Origin: Oleiharenicola sp.
GTDB taxonomy: Bacteria; Verrucomicrobiota; Verrucomicrobiia; Opitutales; Opitutaceae
Length of the DNA: 64,000 bases
Reading direction: 5' to 3'
Assembly: GCA_025363455.1 (NCBI GenBank)
Contig: JANYDW010000031.1
Location: 1 to 64,000 of the forward strand
The position numbers and the translations under genes are program-made. The first letter of the stretch is position 1. Every line of letters starts with the position of its first letter. The notes under the pieces were generated by a model. That model ran no database searches. It was not told where the DNA came from and saw only the letters and a list, made by a program, of their open reading frames with translations. Of this stretch, positions 50,197 through 59,861 are shown one piece after another.

Positions 50197-51561
50197 ATGA
50201 AAAGCCCGACCCCCAGTTTTTCCATCTCCCGCCGCGCCTTCTTGCAGCGTGCCACCGCCGTGGCGGCCTTCACCGGCCTGCCGGCCTGGTTTGTCGAACG
50301 CCAGCAACTGGCCGCGGCCGAGACCGACGCCAAGCCGCTGCCGACCGCGGCCAATGACAAGCCCGGCATCGCGCTGATCGGCTGCGGGGGCATGGGCACC
50401 TGGGACGGGCAGAACGCCGGCACCCACGGCAACCTCCTCGCGATCTGTGACGTTGACTCGACCCACAGCGCGGCGGCGGCGGCGAAATATCGCGAACTCG
50501 GGCACAAGCCCGAGATCTATTCCGATTTCCGCCGCGTTCTGGAGCGCAAGGACATCGACATTGTGGTCAACTCCACCCCGGACCACTGGCACACCCTCAT
50601 CAACATCGCGGCCGCCAAGGCCAAGAAGGACATCTACGCCCAGAAGCCGCTGACTCTGACGGTGGACGAGGGCCGGCATGTCATCGCTGCGGTCCGCGAA
50701 AATGGCCGCGTTCTCCAGACCGGCACGCAACAGCGGAGCTCGCAGCGCTTCCGTCTCGCCTGTGAACTCGTGCGCAACGGCCGCCTGGGCAAGCTCAAGC
50801 AGGCTCACGTCTGGCTGCCCGCCGGCTTGCGCGGTGGCCCCTTCGCCCCCACGCCGGCGCCCGACTCGCTCAACTGGGATTTCTGGCAGGGCCAGACACC
50901 CGCGGTGAGCTACGTGAAGGAGCGCTGCCACGCCAACTTCCGTTTCTGGTACGAGTACTCCGGTGGCACCATGACCGACTGGGGTGCACACCATAACGAC
51001 ATCGCCTATTGGGCCATCGGTTTGATCGCGCCCACCAAGGTCGAGTCCAAGCGCCTGACCGAGCCGGTCCCTGGCGGCTACACCACCTTCCCCGAGTACG
51101 AGGTGAAATACACCTACGAGAACGGTGTGATTTTGCTGATCAACACGACGAAGGACGACTCCATCTACGGCGAGCATCTCAACAAGGCGGGCCAGCCGAA
51201 CGGCATCCGCTTCGAGGGCACCGACGGCTGGATCTGGGTCAACCGCGACGCGATCAAGGCCAGCGACCCGGAGCTGCTGCGCAAGCCGCTCCCGGAAAAC
51301 GCCGTGCGCCTTTACGAGAGCAAGGATCACATGGGGAATTTCATGGAATGTGTGCGTTCGCGCGCGTTGCCGATCTGCGATGTCGAGACCGGCCATCGCT
51401 CGGCGAACATGTGCCACCTGGGCGCCATCTCGCTCCGCACCGGGCATAACCTGACCTGGGATTACGCCACCGAGAAGTTCACCGGCAAGCACGCCAAGGA
51501 GGCGAACACGTATCTCGCCCGCGAGATGCGCAAGCCCTACGACTACTCGTTCGTGGCGTAA
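50197..51561 (+). CDS. Tat-exported Gfo/Idh/MocA-family oxidoreductase
   Basis: The 454-residue protein has a Tat signal (ISRRAFLQRATAVAAFTGLP), a Rossmann loop (GIALIGCGGMGTWDGQNAG), the family motif DIYAQKPLTLTV with Gln in place of Glu, and GGTMTDWGAHHNDIAYWAIG with Asp and two His. It differs from the other exported members in length and in the HANFRFWYEY segment. Probable periplasmic sugar oxidoreductase with bound cofactor; substrate not known. Confidence 0.92.
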   Translation: MKSPTPSFSISRRAFLQRATAVAAFTGLPAWFVERQQLAAAETDAKPLPTAANDKPGIALIGCGGMGTWDGQNAGTHGNLLAICDVDSTHSAAAAAKYRELGHKPEIYSDFRRVLERKDIDIVVNSTPDHWHTLINIAAAKAKKDIYAQKPLTLTVDEGRHVIAAVRENGRVLQTGTQQRSSQRFRLACELVRNGRLGKLKQAHVWLPAGLRGGPFAPTPAPDSLNWDFWQGQTPAVSYVKERCHANFRFWYEYSGGTMTDWGAHHNDIAYWAIGLIAPTKVESKRLTEPVPGGYTTFPEYEVKYTYENGVILLINTTKDDSIYGEHLNKAGQPNGIRFEGTDGWIWVNRDAIKASDPELLRKPLPENAVRLYESKDHMGNFMECVRSRALPICDVETGHRSANMCHLGAISLRTGHNLTWDYATEKFTGKHAKEANTYLAREMRKPYDYSFVA

Positions 51562-51578
51562 GGCCGGCGGTTGTTTGC

Positions 51579-51642
51579 TGTAGGTCGGGGTTTATCCCCC
51601 GACAGGCAGCGTAGGCGTGTCGGGCGTAAAGCCCGACCTACA
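51579..51642. repeat. TGTAGGTCGGGG-type palindromic repeat
   Basis: Starts TGTAGGTCGGGGTTTATCCC and ends GGGCGTAAAGCCCGACCTACA. Same class as 53722-53779, in reverse. Confidence 0.88.
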
Positions 51643-51699
51643 ACCCTGCGCCATCATGCTCCGGCTCGACTCGCGTCGATTGGTGGCTTTCGTGGCGTA

Positions 51700-52206
51700 A
51701 TGGCGCGAACTTCCGACGAACTTTTCGACGTGGTGGACGCGCACGATCAGGTCCTGCGCCAGGCGCCGCGGCGCGAGGTGCACGCGCACGGGTGGCTGCA
51801 CCGGGCCGTGCATGTGCTCGTGTTCAACCGGGCCGGGCAGGTGTTCCTGCAAAAACGCTCGATGCGGAAGGACATGTCGCCGGGGCTGTGGGACTCGTCG
51901 TGCTCGGGGCACCTCGACGCCGGCGAGGACTACGATGCGGCGGCGTGGCGGGAGCTGCAGGAGGAAATCGGACTGAAGCTGCCGCAGCCGCCGGCGCGCT
52001 GGCGGCGGATCGAGGCCTGCGAGGACACGGGGCAGGAATTTGTCTGGGTCTATCGGGTCGAGTCCGAGGGGCCGTTCACGCTGTGTCCCGACGAGATCGA
52101 GCGCGGGGAATGGATCGCGCCGGATGAACTCAACCGGCGCATAGCGGTGCGACCGCAGGATTACTGTTCGGCGTTCCGGTTGATCTGGGGGAATATCCGG
52201 GCTTAG
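51700..52206 (+). CDS. Nudix hydrolase (Idi/YfcD-like)
   Basis: The 168-residue protein has the Nudix box GHLDAGEDYDAAAWRELQEE followed by IGL, fitting the G-x5-E-x7-R-E-x-x-E-E-x-G pattern. The surrounding FDVVDAHDQVL, HRAVHVLVFNRAGQVFLQKRS and SPGLWDSSCSGH are typical of YfcD and isopentenyl-diphosphate-isomerase-like Nudix enzymes. Without the isomerase's extra cysteine and glutamate assigned, hydrolysis of a nucleoside diphosphate is the safer call. The start at 51700 skips a 43-codon extension through a repeat. Confidence 0.9.
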   Translation: MARTSDELFDVVDAHDQVLRQAPRREVHAHGWLHRAVHVLVFNRAGQVFLQKRSMRKDMSPGLWDSSCSGHLDAGEDYDAAAWRELQEEIGLKLPQPPARWRRIEACEDTGQEFVWVYRVESEGPFTLCPDEIERGEWIAPDELNRRIAVRPQDYCSAFRLIWGNIRA

Positions 52207-52213
52207 CCTGGGC

Positions 52214-52282
52214 TGCAGGAGCGGCTTTATGCCGCGATGATTGTGACGCGGTGGTCAATCGCGGCGTAAAGTCGCTCCGACA
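52214..52282. repeat. Degenerate TGCAGGAGCGGC-type palindromic repeat
   Basis: Starts TGCAGGAGCGGCTTTATGCC and ends GCGGCGTAAAGTCGCTCCGACA. It is a mutated copy of the class at 49222. Confidence 0.8.
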
Positions 52283-52314
52283 GTCCAGACACTACGCAAG
52301 GCAGACCAGGGCAG

Positions 52315-52431
52315 TTGGCCACAAAAAGGCACAAAGAGATCCGGCGGCAAATGCTACTCTCAAGGCGCCTATAGGCGCGCGGTTATTTCTCGAAGGCCAA
52401 ATGAACTATTTTTGTGCCTTTTTGTGGCCAA
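52315..52431. repeat. Inverted repeat with 21-bp perfect arms
   Basis: TTGGCCACAAAAAGGCACAA (plus a final A, 52315-52335) is exactly mirrored by TTTGTGCCTTTTTGTGGCCA (plus a final A, 52411-52431), about 75 nt apart. The inside is unlike either arm. It resembles a small non-autonomous element; no target duplication was found. Confidence 0.8.
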
Positions 52432-52440
52432 AAAATCTGC

Positions 52441-52677
52441 TCAAGTCGGCCGCTGGGCCTTGAGACGCTCGAATTCCTTCGTGCTCATCAGGCGGCGGGG
52501 GAGCCGTTTCTCGGCCTCGGTGAGCAGCCGGTCCCAGTTGGCGTCGGTGGGCGCGTAGTCCGCCCAGCCATTGTTATGGCCGGTGCGGCGGCTGAACACG
52601 ACGTTGCCGCCGTGAAAGCGGGCGCAGATCTGCCATTTCGTTCCGTCCTCGTCGCGATCTTGCCAGCCGAATTCCAT
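52441..52677 (-). CDS. Small conserved hypothetical protein
   Basis: The 78-residue protein starts MEFGWQDRDEDGTKWQICAR and continues FHGGNVVFSRR, with a later NWDRLLTEAEKRLPRRLMST stretch. It looks like a compact alpha/beta protein; I do not recognise the family. It is small, acidic and basic by turns, without signal or membrane segment. The start at 52677 was chosen because the longer frame begins in a low-complexity tract. Confidence 0.6.
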   Translation of the reverse strand: MEFGWQDRDEDGTKWQICARFHGGNVVFSRRTGHNNGWADYAPTDANWDRLLTEAEKRLPRRLMSTKEFERLKAQRPT

Positions 52678-52736
52678 GGCGGGAGAGGAAAGAGCCAAGG
52701 GACAAGTGGCAAGGGGCAAGTAAGGAGGGCTGCAAC

Positions 52737-52807
52737 TGTAGGAGGGGCTTTACGCCCCGATGGGACATTAGCGCCGTATCGCGTCGGGGCGTAAAGCCCC
52801 TCCTACA
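52737..52807. repeat. TGTAGGAGGGGC-type palindromic repeat
   Basis: Starts TGTAGGAGGGGCTTTACGCC and ends GGCGTAAAGCCCCTCCTACA. It lies after the proC stop and may terminate that gene. A low-complexity tract (AAGGGACAAGTGGCAAGGGG) precedes it. Confidence 0.88.
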
Positions 52808-52835
52808 GTTCGATCCCGACCCAAAGCAGGCCCGA

Positions 52836-53645
52836 CTAATCCTTCGAAAGTTCCCCGGCGCGCTTGGTCGCGGCGAGGATGGTTTCCTTGAGCGTCTCGC
52901 GGAACTGGCGGGCGGCGAGCACCTGCAGGCCGGCGTAGGTGGTGCCATTGGGCGAGGTGACCTTGTCGCGCAGGGCTTCGGGCGACTGGTCGCCGCGGGC
53001 CAGCAGGCGCGCAGCGCCGAGCGTGGTCTCAAGTGCGGCCCGGTAGGCGACGTCCGCCGGCAGGCCGGCGGCGATGCCGGCGTCGCGCAGGCCGGCGACG
53101 AACTCAAAGAGGAAAGCCGGGCCACTGCCGCCGAGCGCGGTGAGGGCATTGAAGTACTGCTCGTCGAGCGCAACATAGGCGCCGAGGGCGTCGAGCAGGC
53201 GGCCAACCAAGCTCCGGTCGTCGACAGTGAGTGGCGCGTGGGAGCAGTACGGGGTATAACCGGCGCCTATCGCCGCGGGGGTGTTGGGCATCGTGCGCAC
53301 GAGGGCGCGGGCGTGCGGGAAGGTCCGGGCGAGAGTGGCCAGGGTTTTGCCGGCCAGAACGGAGAGCACGAGCTTGCCGCGGGTCAGTTCCGCGAGGCGC
53401 GGGTCAGCGGTGGCAAGCGACTGGGGCTTGAAGGCGACGATGATGAGGTCGGCGCCGCCGACCAGGCGGGCCAGGTCGGGCTCGTGCGCAATGCCGGTCT
53501 CGGTGGCGAGCTTCCGGGCGGACTCGCCGTTCTTGCTGGTGCAGGCTAGGTCGGCGGGGGTGCAGACCTTCTTGTCGAGCAGCCCGCGAACAATGGCGGA
53601 AGCGAGGTTGCCGGCGCCGAGAAAGGCGATGCGTGTAGTGGACAT
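52836..53645 (-). CDS. proC: Pyrroline-5-carboxylate reductase
   Basis: The 269-residue protein catalyses the last step of proline synthesis, reducing pyrroline-5-carboxylate with NAD(P)H. It has RIAFLGAGNLASAIVRGLL, the Rossmann loop, then ADLIIVAFKPQ and RTMPNTPAAIGAGYTPYC, and the C-terminal dimer signature ALGGSGPAFLFEFVAGLRDA and VTSPNGTTYAGLQVL. The start at 53645 begins the Rossmann strand; the upstream extension runs through a repeat fragment (CTCCTCGCAATGACA). The gene stands alone. Confidence 0.95.
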   Translation of the reverse strand: MSTTRIAFLGAGNLASAIVRGLLDKKVCTPADLACTSKNGESARKLATETGIAHEPDLARLVGGADLIIVAFKPQSLATADPRLAELTRGKLVLSVLAGKTLATLARTFPHARALVRTMPNTPAAIGAGYTPYCSHAPLTVDDRSLVGRLLDALGAYVALDEQYFNALTALGGSGPAFLFEFVAGLRDAGIAAGLPADVAYRAALETTLGAARLLARGDQSPEALRDKVTSPNGTTYAGLQVLAARQFRETLKETILAATKRAGELSKD

Positions 53646-53721
53646 CAGTCTGGGCTGATGGATTGCCGCGTCATGGGACTCCTCGCAATGACAAACACGA
53701 CGCGGCAATTGAGGGTTTCTA

Positions 53722-53779
53722 TGTAGGTCGGGCTTTACGCCCGACACGCAATCCTGTCGGGGATAAACCCCGACCTACA
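53722..53779. repeat. TGTAGGTCGGGC-type palindromic repeat
   Basis: Starts TGTAGGTCGGGCTTTACGCC and ends CGGGGATAAACCCCGACCTACA, the mirror of 51579-51642. It lies between the proC promoter region and the end of the receiver-kinase gene. Confidence 0.88.
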
Positions 53780-53816
53780 GGTAGGCCAAGCCCGTCCGGA
53801 GGCCGGGCTCCACCAC

Positions 53817-54932
<1,116 letters not shown>

Positions 54933-55007
54933 GGGGGTAGGAAATGAGGCAAAGCGGTTTATCCGCGACTGGCAAGATTCCGTTGTGTCGGGAATACACC
55001 TACAAAC

Positions 55008-55889
55008 CTACCGGGCAGGGGCGGTGTTCTGGCGGTGGGCCTTGACCGTGTTGGCCATCAGGAGGGCGACAGTCATGGGGCCGACGCCACCGGGCACCGG
55101 TGTGATCTTCGCGCACAGCGGGGCGACGGTCGGGAAGTGCACATCGCCAGTGAGGCGGAAGCCGGACTTTTTGGAGGGGTCGGGTACGCGGTTCATCCCC
55201 ACGTCGATGACCACGGCGCCGGGCTTGACCATGTCAGCGGTGACAAACTCGGCCCGGCCGATGGCGGCGATGAGGACGTCGGCCTGGCGCGTGATGACGG
55301 AGAGGTTGGCGGTCTGCGAATGGCAGACCGTGACGGTGGCGTTGGCCCACTCGGCGCGCGACATGGCCAGCAGGGCGACGGGTTTGCCGACGATGAGGCT
55401 GCGGCCGAGGACCACGACGTGCTTGCCGGCGAGCTTCACGCCGGAACGCCTCAGGAGTTCCATGATGCCCGCGGGAGTGCAGGCGGTGAACCCGGTGGTG
55501 TCCTCCTGTGCGAGCTTGCCGAGATTGAGTACATGGAAGCCGTCGACGTCCTTGTGCGCAGCGATGCGGCGGAAGACCGCGACCTCATTCATGCCCTTCG
55601 GCAGCGGCGACTGGACGAGGATGCCGTCGACGGTGGGATCGGCATTTAGGCCGTCGATGAGGGCGAAGAGCTCGTCCTGCGTAATCGTGACCGGAGGCAA
55701 TATCAGGCGGCTCTCGATGCCGATCTCGGCGGAGGTCTTCACCTTTTTCGTGACGTAGGAGACCGAGGCGGGGTCTTCGCCGACGCGCACGAGGGCAATA
55801 CAGGGTTTGCGGCCGGGTAGGGCGGCGACCTTCGTCTTGAGTTCGGCGATGATGTCCGCGGCGATTTTGTTGCCGTCAATAAGTTCCAT
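55008..55889 (-). CDS. folD: Methylenetetrahydrofolate dehydrogenase/cyclohydrolase
   Basis: The 293-residue FolD interconverts methylene-, methenyl- and formyl-tetrahydrofolate with NADP. Signature segments are [18 protein letters not shown] with the catalytic Lys, [55 protein letters not shown] and [19 protein letters not shown]. All are intact. It stands alone on the minus strand, preceded by a C-rich leader without a Shine-Dalgarno sequence. Confidence 0.96.
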   Translation of the reverse strand: MELIDGNKIAADIIAELKTKVAALPGRKPCIALVRVGEDPASVSYVTKKVKTSAEIGIESRLILPPVTITQDELFALIDGLNADPTVDGILVQSPLPKGMNEVAVFRRIAAHKDVDGFHVLNLGKLAQEDTTGFTACTPAGIMELLRRSGVKLAGKHVVVLGRSLIVGKPVALLAMSRAEWANATVTVCHSQTANLSVITRQADVLIAAIGRAEFVTADMVKPGAVVIDVGMNRVPDPSKKSGFRLTGDVHFPTVAPLCAKITPVPGGVGPMTVALLMANTVKAHRQNTAPAR

Positions 55890-55939
55890 GGGAGTGGTTT
55901 AAATGGAGGGCAGTGAAGCATCCCGCCTTGGATCTCTCT

Positions 55940-55981
55940 CCCGCGGCCGCGGGATCAGGATGACGCTGCCGGGCAGCGTCA
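55940..55981. repeat. GGGATCAGGATGAC hairpin element at the SH3-like gene end
   Basis: CGCGGCCGCGGGATCAGGATGAC is followed by a hairpin GACGCTGC / GCAGCGTC. The stop codon of the SH3-like gene (TGA on the minus strand, 55979-55981) lies at its edge, as in the copy at the nadK end (18369-18479). Confidence 0.75.
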
Positions 55982-56758
55982 CTTCAGCGACAGCGACTCG
56001 GCGGCGATGACGAGGTCCTTGCCGTCGACGGTGTTGCGGACGGTGCCGCTGATGGTGATCTCGCGATCGAGATAGGTCGCGATTTTCTCGGTGAGGAGGA
56101 GGCGCTTGGTGTCGACGTAAGCGAAGCGGCGGCCGGTGCTATCGGTCACTTGGTAGTCGTAAGGCGGGTTGGGGTTGAGGATGGCGCGACGGGCGAGGAC
56201 GAGCCGGCCGGCGAAGAGTCGCGGCATGTCGGCCGAATTGCTGCCGAGTGGGACGGCGTGGCCGACGGAGGTTACCGGACCGGCCGGGGCCGCGGGGGTC
56301 GCGACCGCATAGGCGGGCTTCACCTCGGCGGGTGTGTTGGCGTTGGCGCTGGTGGCGATGAAGCCCTGGAGTTTCTTCTCGATCTTGATCTGGCACCAAT
56401 CGGGGGCGTTGTCGACGAGGCCGGTGACCTCCGTCTTGTCCCCGGTCTGGGCGACGGTGAGGGCCGGGGCGTCCTTCTTGGGAGCGGTGAGGATGCTGGC
56501 GCCCGCGCGGACCTCCAGGCCCTTGGTGACGTCGCGGTTGTGGGCGTAGCCTTCGAAGCTACCGGTGATCTCAACGCGGCGCCAGCCGGCCGGGGCGTCG
56601 CCGGTAAAGATGATCGTGTTGCCGCTCTTGAGGCGGACGAGGACATGGGACTTTGGGTCGGGCTGGAGGAAGACAGCGGTGTCCGCCGAGAGGATGTCGG
56701 CGGCGGCGAGCCGGGCGACCGAGGCGCAGAGCAGGAGAAGGAGCGTATTAATTTTCAT
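55979..56758 (-). CDS. Exported SH3-like domain protein
   Basis: The 259-residue protein has a signal peptide (TLLLLLCASVARLAAAD) and two SH3-like segments: ILSADTAVFLQPDPKSHVLV (plus a LKSGNTIIF strand) and GASILTAPKKDAPALTVAQT (plus DWCQIKI). A Pro/Ala linker (AYAVATPAAPAGPV) precedes a C-terminal beta-rich part ending SLSLK. It may bind cell-wall or protein ligands; the partner is unknown. The start overlaps the end of the pseudouridine synthase gene by 11 bp, so they are co-transcribed. The last codons are part of a repeat. Confidence 0.75.
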   Translation of the reverse strand: MKINTLLLLLCASVARLAAADILSADTAVFLQPDPKSHVLVRLKSGNTIIFTGDAPAGWRRVEITGSFEGYAHNRDVTKGLEVRAGASILTAPKKDAPALTVAQTGDKTEVTGLVDNAPDWCQIKIEKKLQGFIATSANANTPAEVKPAYAVATPAAPAGPVTSVGHAVPLGSNSADMPRLFAGRLVLARRAILNPNPPYDYQVTDSTGRRFAYVDTKRLLLTEKIATYLDREITISGTVRNTVDGKDLVIAAESLSLK

Positions 56759-57524
56759 CGAAGGCAGGGGCCGGCCCGTCGGAGGACGGCGGCCGGGGGA
56801 CGGCGAAGAGGGATTGGATTTCCTTGTTAGAAAGTTGTTTCACGCCGCGCAAAGGAATTCCTTTCAGCCGGAGGGCCCCGATCTGGTAGCGGCGCAGGCG
56901 ACGGACCTCGAAACCGAGGGCGGTGAAGAGCTGGCGGATCTCGCGCTTCTTGCCATGATGCATATGGACATCGAGTTCGGTCGAGGCGTGGTCGGCCTTG
57001 GGATTGACGAGGTTGGCGCGTTCGACCTTGAGGTGTTCGCCTTCGATGACCACACCGCGCAGGAGCTGACGGAGGCGGCCGTGAGGGAAGGGCTCCTCGA
57101 GCGAGACATAGTAGCGCTTCACGACCAGGTTGGACGGGTGCATCAGCTTGTGCGCGAGGTCGCCGTCGGAGGTGAGAATGACGAGGCCTTCGCTGTCCTT
57201 GTCGAGGCGGCCGGCACAGAAGAGACGGAGCCGGGCCCACTCGCGCGGGAGCAGGTCGAAGATGGTATGGTCGGCGTGGGGGTCGCTGTTGCTGCAGACG
57301 ATGCCGCGGGGCTTGTGCATCACGAGGGCCAGCTTCGGCTGGGCCTGTGCCTTCACTGCTTTGCCGCGGACCGTAACCTTGTCCAGCCCCGGCACGACCT
57401 TCTGGCCCAAGGTGGCGGCGGAACCGTTCACATAGACCTCGCCGGCGGTGACCAGGGCCTCGGCGGCCCGGCGCGAGCAGAGCCCGGCTTCGGCGATGAA
57501 TTTCTGAATGCGGACGGGCTCCAT
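56748..57524 (-). CDS. rluB: rRNA pseudouridine synthase, RsuA/RluB family
   Basis: The 258-residue protein has an N-terminal S4 domain (VRIQKFIAEAGLCSRRAAEA) and a pseudouridine synthase domain with the catalytic aspartate in CAGRLDKDSEGLVILTSDG. KPRGIVCSN, VVKRYYVSLEEPF and GKKREIRQLFTALGFEV are typical. It isomerises a uridine in rRNA; RluB or RsuA site cannot be fixed from sequence, so the symbol is tentative. The start at 57524 begins the S4 strand. It overlaps the SH3-like gene and diverges from the CysJ-like gene. Confidence 0.9.
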   Translation of the reverse strand: MEPVRIQKFIAEAGLCSRRAAEALVTAGEVYVNGSAATLGQKVVPGLDKVTVRGKAVKAQAQPKLALVMHKPRGIVCSNSDPHADHTIFDLLPREWARLRLFCAGRLDKDSEGLVILTSDGDLAHKLMHPSNLVVKRYYVSLEEPFPHGRLRQLLRGVVIEGEHLKVERANLVNPKADHASTELDVHMHHGKKREIRQLFTALGFEVRRLRRYQIGALRLKGIPLRGVKQLSNKEIQSLFAVPRPPSSDGPAPAFDEN

Positions 57525-57632
57525 GGGTGCGGGCTGAATGGCACGCGGCGGAAGGGGGCGCAACGAGATTCACGATGGCGAAACCGGGCTTGCCATGCCA
57601 CATTGGCGCCAGAGTAAGCTCCGCCGCCCCCG

Positions 57633-58799
57633 ATGCATTTTTCAACGCCGCCGCTCAATCCCTACACCAAGGACAATCCCCTGCCGGCCGTGTTGATGGA
57701 GAATCGAGTGCTCAACAAGGACGGCTCGAGCAAGGACACGCGGCACCTGGTCGTTAACATCGCGGGCAGCGGCCTGACCTACAAGGTGGGCGACTCGCTG
57801 GGCGTCTACGCCTCAAACCGGCCGCAATTGGTCGACGAGATTATCGCCTTGCTGGAGGCCACGGGCAACGAGCCGGTGTTGCCGTCGCGGATGACCGTCG
57901 CGGTCAGCCTGCACGAGGCCTTGACCAGCAAGCTGTCGCTGGCGGGTCCGACGAGGAAGATTCTCGGGACCCTGGCGGCGAAGTCGAGTGATCCGGTGGA
58001 GCAGACGCAGCTCACGGAACTGCTGGCCCCGGGGGCGGAGGAGAAATGCGAGACCTTCCTCGCGCAACGGGAGTTCCTCGACCTGCTGGAGGAGTTTCCG
58101 GGTGCGCGCCTTACTCCGCAGGAACTGGTCGATCATCTGCGCCGGCTGATGCCGCGGCTTTATTCCATCGCCTCCTCGCCCGTGCTTCATCCCGGCGAGG
58201 TTCATCTCACGGTCGCGCCCGTGCGCTATGAATCCAACGGCCGCCGGCGCTACGGGGTCTGCTCCACTTTCCTCTCCGACCGGGTGACGCGGCGCAAGAC
58301 GCCGGTGCCGGTCTTTGTCGCCGAATCGCACTTCGGGCTGCCCGCCGACCTGACCAAGGACATCATCATGGTCGGTCCCGGCACGGGGGTGGCGCCCTTT
58401 CGCGCTTTTGTGCAGGAACGGGTGGCCACTGGCGCCTCCGGCCGCAACTGGCTGTTTTTCGGCGACCAGCACGCGGCCACGGATTACCTTTACGGTGACG
58501 AATGGCAGCGGCTGCTAACCGCGGGCAAGTTGGCGCGGGTGGACCTCGCGTTCTCCCGTGACCAGGCGCAGAAAATATACGTGCAGGACCGCATTCGCGA
58601 ATCCGCCGCCGAGCTGTGGGAGTGGCTCAAGGGCGGCGCTTATTTCTACGTGTGCGGCGATGCCCACCGAATGGCCAAAGATGTCGACGCCGCCCTGCAC
58701 CAGGTTGTGGCCGAGCAGGGCAAGATGGACGCCGTCGCCGCCGCGGACTACGTCAAGCAGCTGAAGAAGGACAAGCGCTACCAGCGCGACGTGTATTGA
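57633..58799 (+). CDS. CysJ-like diflavin reductase lacking the flavodoxin domain
   Basis: The 388-residue protein is like the FAD/NADPH half of sulfite reductase flavoprotein: the FAD loop LYSIASSPV, the GVCSTFLSD segment, the NADPH loop IIMVGPGTGVAPFRAF, GAYFYVCGDAHRMAKDVD and the CysJ-type end KRYQRDVY. The connecting domain (GDSLGVYASNRPQLVDEI) is present. The N-terminal flavodoxin domain that would pass electrons onward is missing, so it must use a separate flavodoxin or ferredoxin, or reduce its acceptor directly. No sulfite reductase haemoprotein gene lies nearby. Confidence 0.88.
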   Translation: MHFSTPPLNPYTKDNPLPAVLMENRVLNKDGSSKDTRHLVVNIAGSGLTYKVGDSLGVYASNRPQLVDEIIALLEATGNEPVLPSRMTVAVSLHEALTSKLSLAGPTRKILGTLAAKSSDPVEQTQLTELLAPGAEEKCETFLAQREFLDLLEEFPGARLTPQELVDHLRRLMPRLYSIASSPVLHPGEVHLTVAPVRYESNGRRRYGVCSTFLSDRVTRRKTPVPVFVAESHFGLPADLTKDIIMVGPGTGVAPFRAFVQERVATGASGRNWLFFGDQHAATDYLYGDEWQRLLTAGKLARVDLAFSRDQAQKIYVQDRIRESAAELWEWLKGGAYFYVCGDAHRMAKDVDAALHQVVAEQGKMDAVAAADYVKQLKKDKRYQRDVY

Positions 58800-58883
58800 G
58801 GGAGACTGGAGGCGGGAGACGGGAGGCAGGACGAAGCCTCAACACCAGGACGACTGAATCCATCGGACGTACACTCAAATTCC

Positions 58884-58966
58884 GTCATCCTGAGCGGAGC
58901 AAAGGATCCAAGGGAAGGGCGTGAGTTTCGCTCCACGCTTGGATCCTTCGCTCCGCTCAGGATGAC
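58884..58966. repeat. GTCATCCTGAG/CTCAGGATGAC palindromic element
   Basis: GTCATCCTGAGCGGAGCAAA and TTCGCTCCGCTCAGGATGAC pair with two or three mismatches; GGATCC lies near the loop. Low-complexity G-rich (58800-58842) and C-rich (58983-59005) tracts lie outside. Confidence 0.85.
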
Positions 58967-59075
58967 GCAGCGGAGGATTTCCGGTCTCCCATCTCCGGTC
59001 GTCCCGTTTTCCTTCGGTTGCTTTTCGCGCTTGCCGCGGCCGCGGCGAGCGCGTGCCATGGCGCCTCACCGAACC

Positions 59076-59822
59076 ATGAGTCTTACCTACAATAATCGTG
59101 TGGCCCTTGTCACCGGCGCGGGCCGGGGCATCGGCAAGTCCATCGCTGAGCTGCTCGCGAAGAACGGCGTGAACGTCATTTGCGTGAGCAAATCCGCCGA
59201 TAGTTGCGGTGCGACCGCCGCGGCCATCACCGCCGCCGGCGGCAAAGCGAAGGCTCTCGCCGTGGACGTGGCCGATGGCGCCGCCGTCGCGAAGGCCAGC
59301 GCCGACCTGCTGGCCGAGTACGGGCAGATCGACATCCTCGTCAATAACGCCGGCATCACGAAAGACGGCCTGCTCTTCCGCATGTCGGAAGCCGACTGGA
59401 ACGCTGTCATCTCGACCAATCTCACCAGCTGCTACCACTGGACAAAGCACGTCGGCCGCTCGATGACCCAGAAGCGCTGGGGCCGAATCGTAAACATCAC
59501 CTCGGTGGTTGGCATAGTAGGAAACGCCGGGCAGGCCAACTATTGCGCGGCCAAGGCCGGCCTGATCGGGTTCACCAAGGCCATCGCCAAGGAGTTCGCC
59601 GCGCGCGGCGTGACTTCGAACGCAGTCGCGCCCGGGTTCATCAAAACCGACATGACGGCGGCCCTCCCGGCTGAGGCGGCGGACAAAATCACCGCGGTCA
59701 TTCCGCTTAAACGCCTCGGCGAGGCGGCCGACATCGCCCACATGACCGCCTACCTCTGTTCCGAGGAGGCCGGATACATTACCGGACAAGTTTTTACCGT
59801 TGACGGCGGGATGGTGATGTGA
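59076..59822 (+). CDS. fabG: 3-oxoacyl-[ACP] reductase
   Basis: The 248-residue short-chain dehydrogenase has NRVALVTGAGRGIGKSIAEL for NADPH, LVNNAGITKDGLLFRM, the Ser/Tyr/Lys catalytic set in NITSVVG and QANYCAAKAG, and the C-terminal GQVFTVDGGMVM. It reduces 3-oxoacyl-ACP in fatty-acid elongation. The start at 59076 begins the first strand; the longer frame crosses a repeat. It is 39 nt before acpP. Confidence 0.96.
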   Translation: MSLTYNNRVALVTGAGRGIGKSIAELLAKNGVNVICVSKSADSCGATAAAITAAGGKAKALAVDVADGAAVAKASADLLAEYGQIDILVNNAGITKDGLLFRMSEADWNAVISTNLTSCYHWTKHVGRSMTQKRWGRIVNITSVVGIVGNAGQANYCAAKAGLIGFTKAIAKEFAARGVTSNAVAPGFIKTDMTAALPAEAADKITAVIPLKRLGEAADIAHMTAYLCSEEAGYITGQVFTVDGGMVM

Positions 59823-59861
59823 TGCCTCTTCCCCAAGCATATTTCATCCCCTTTTATCAAA

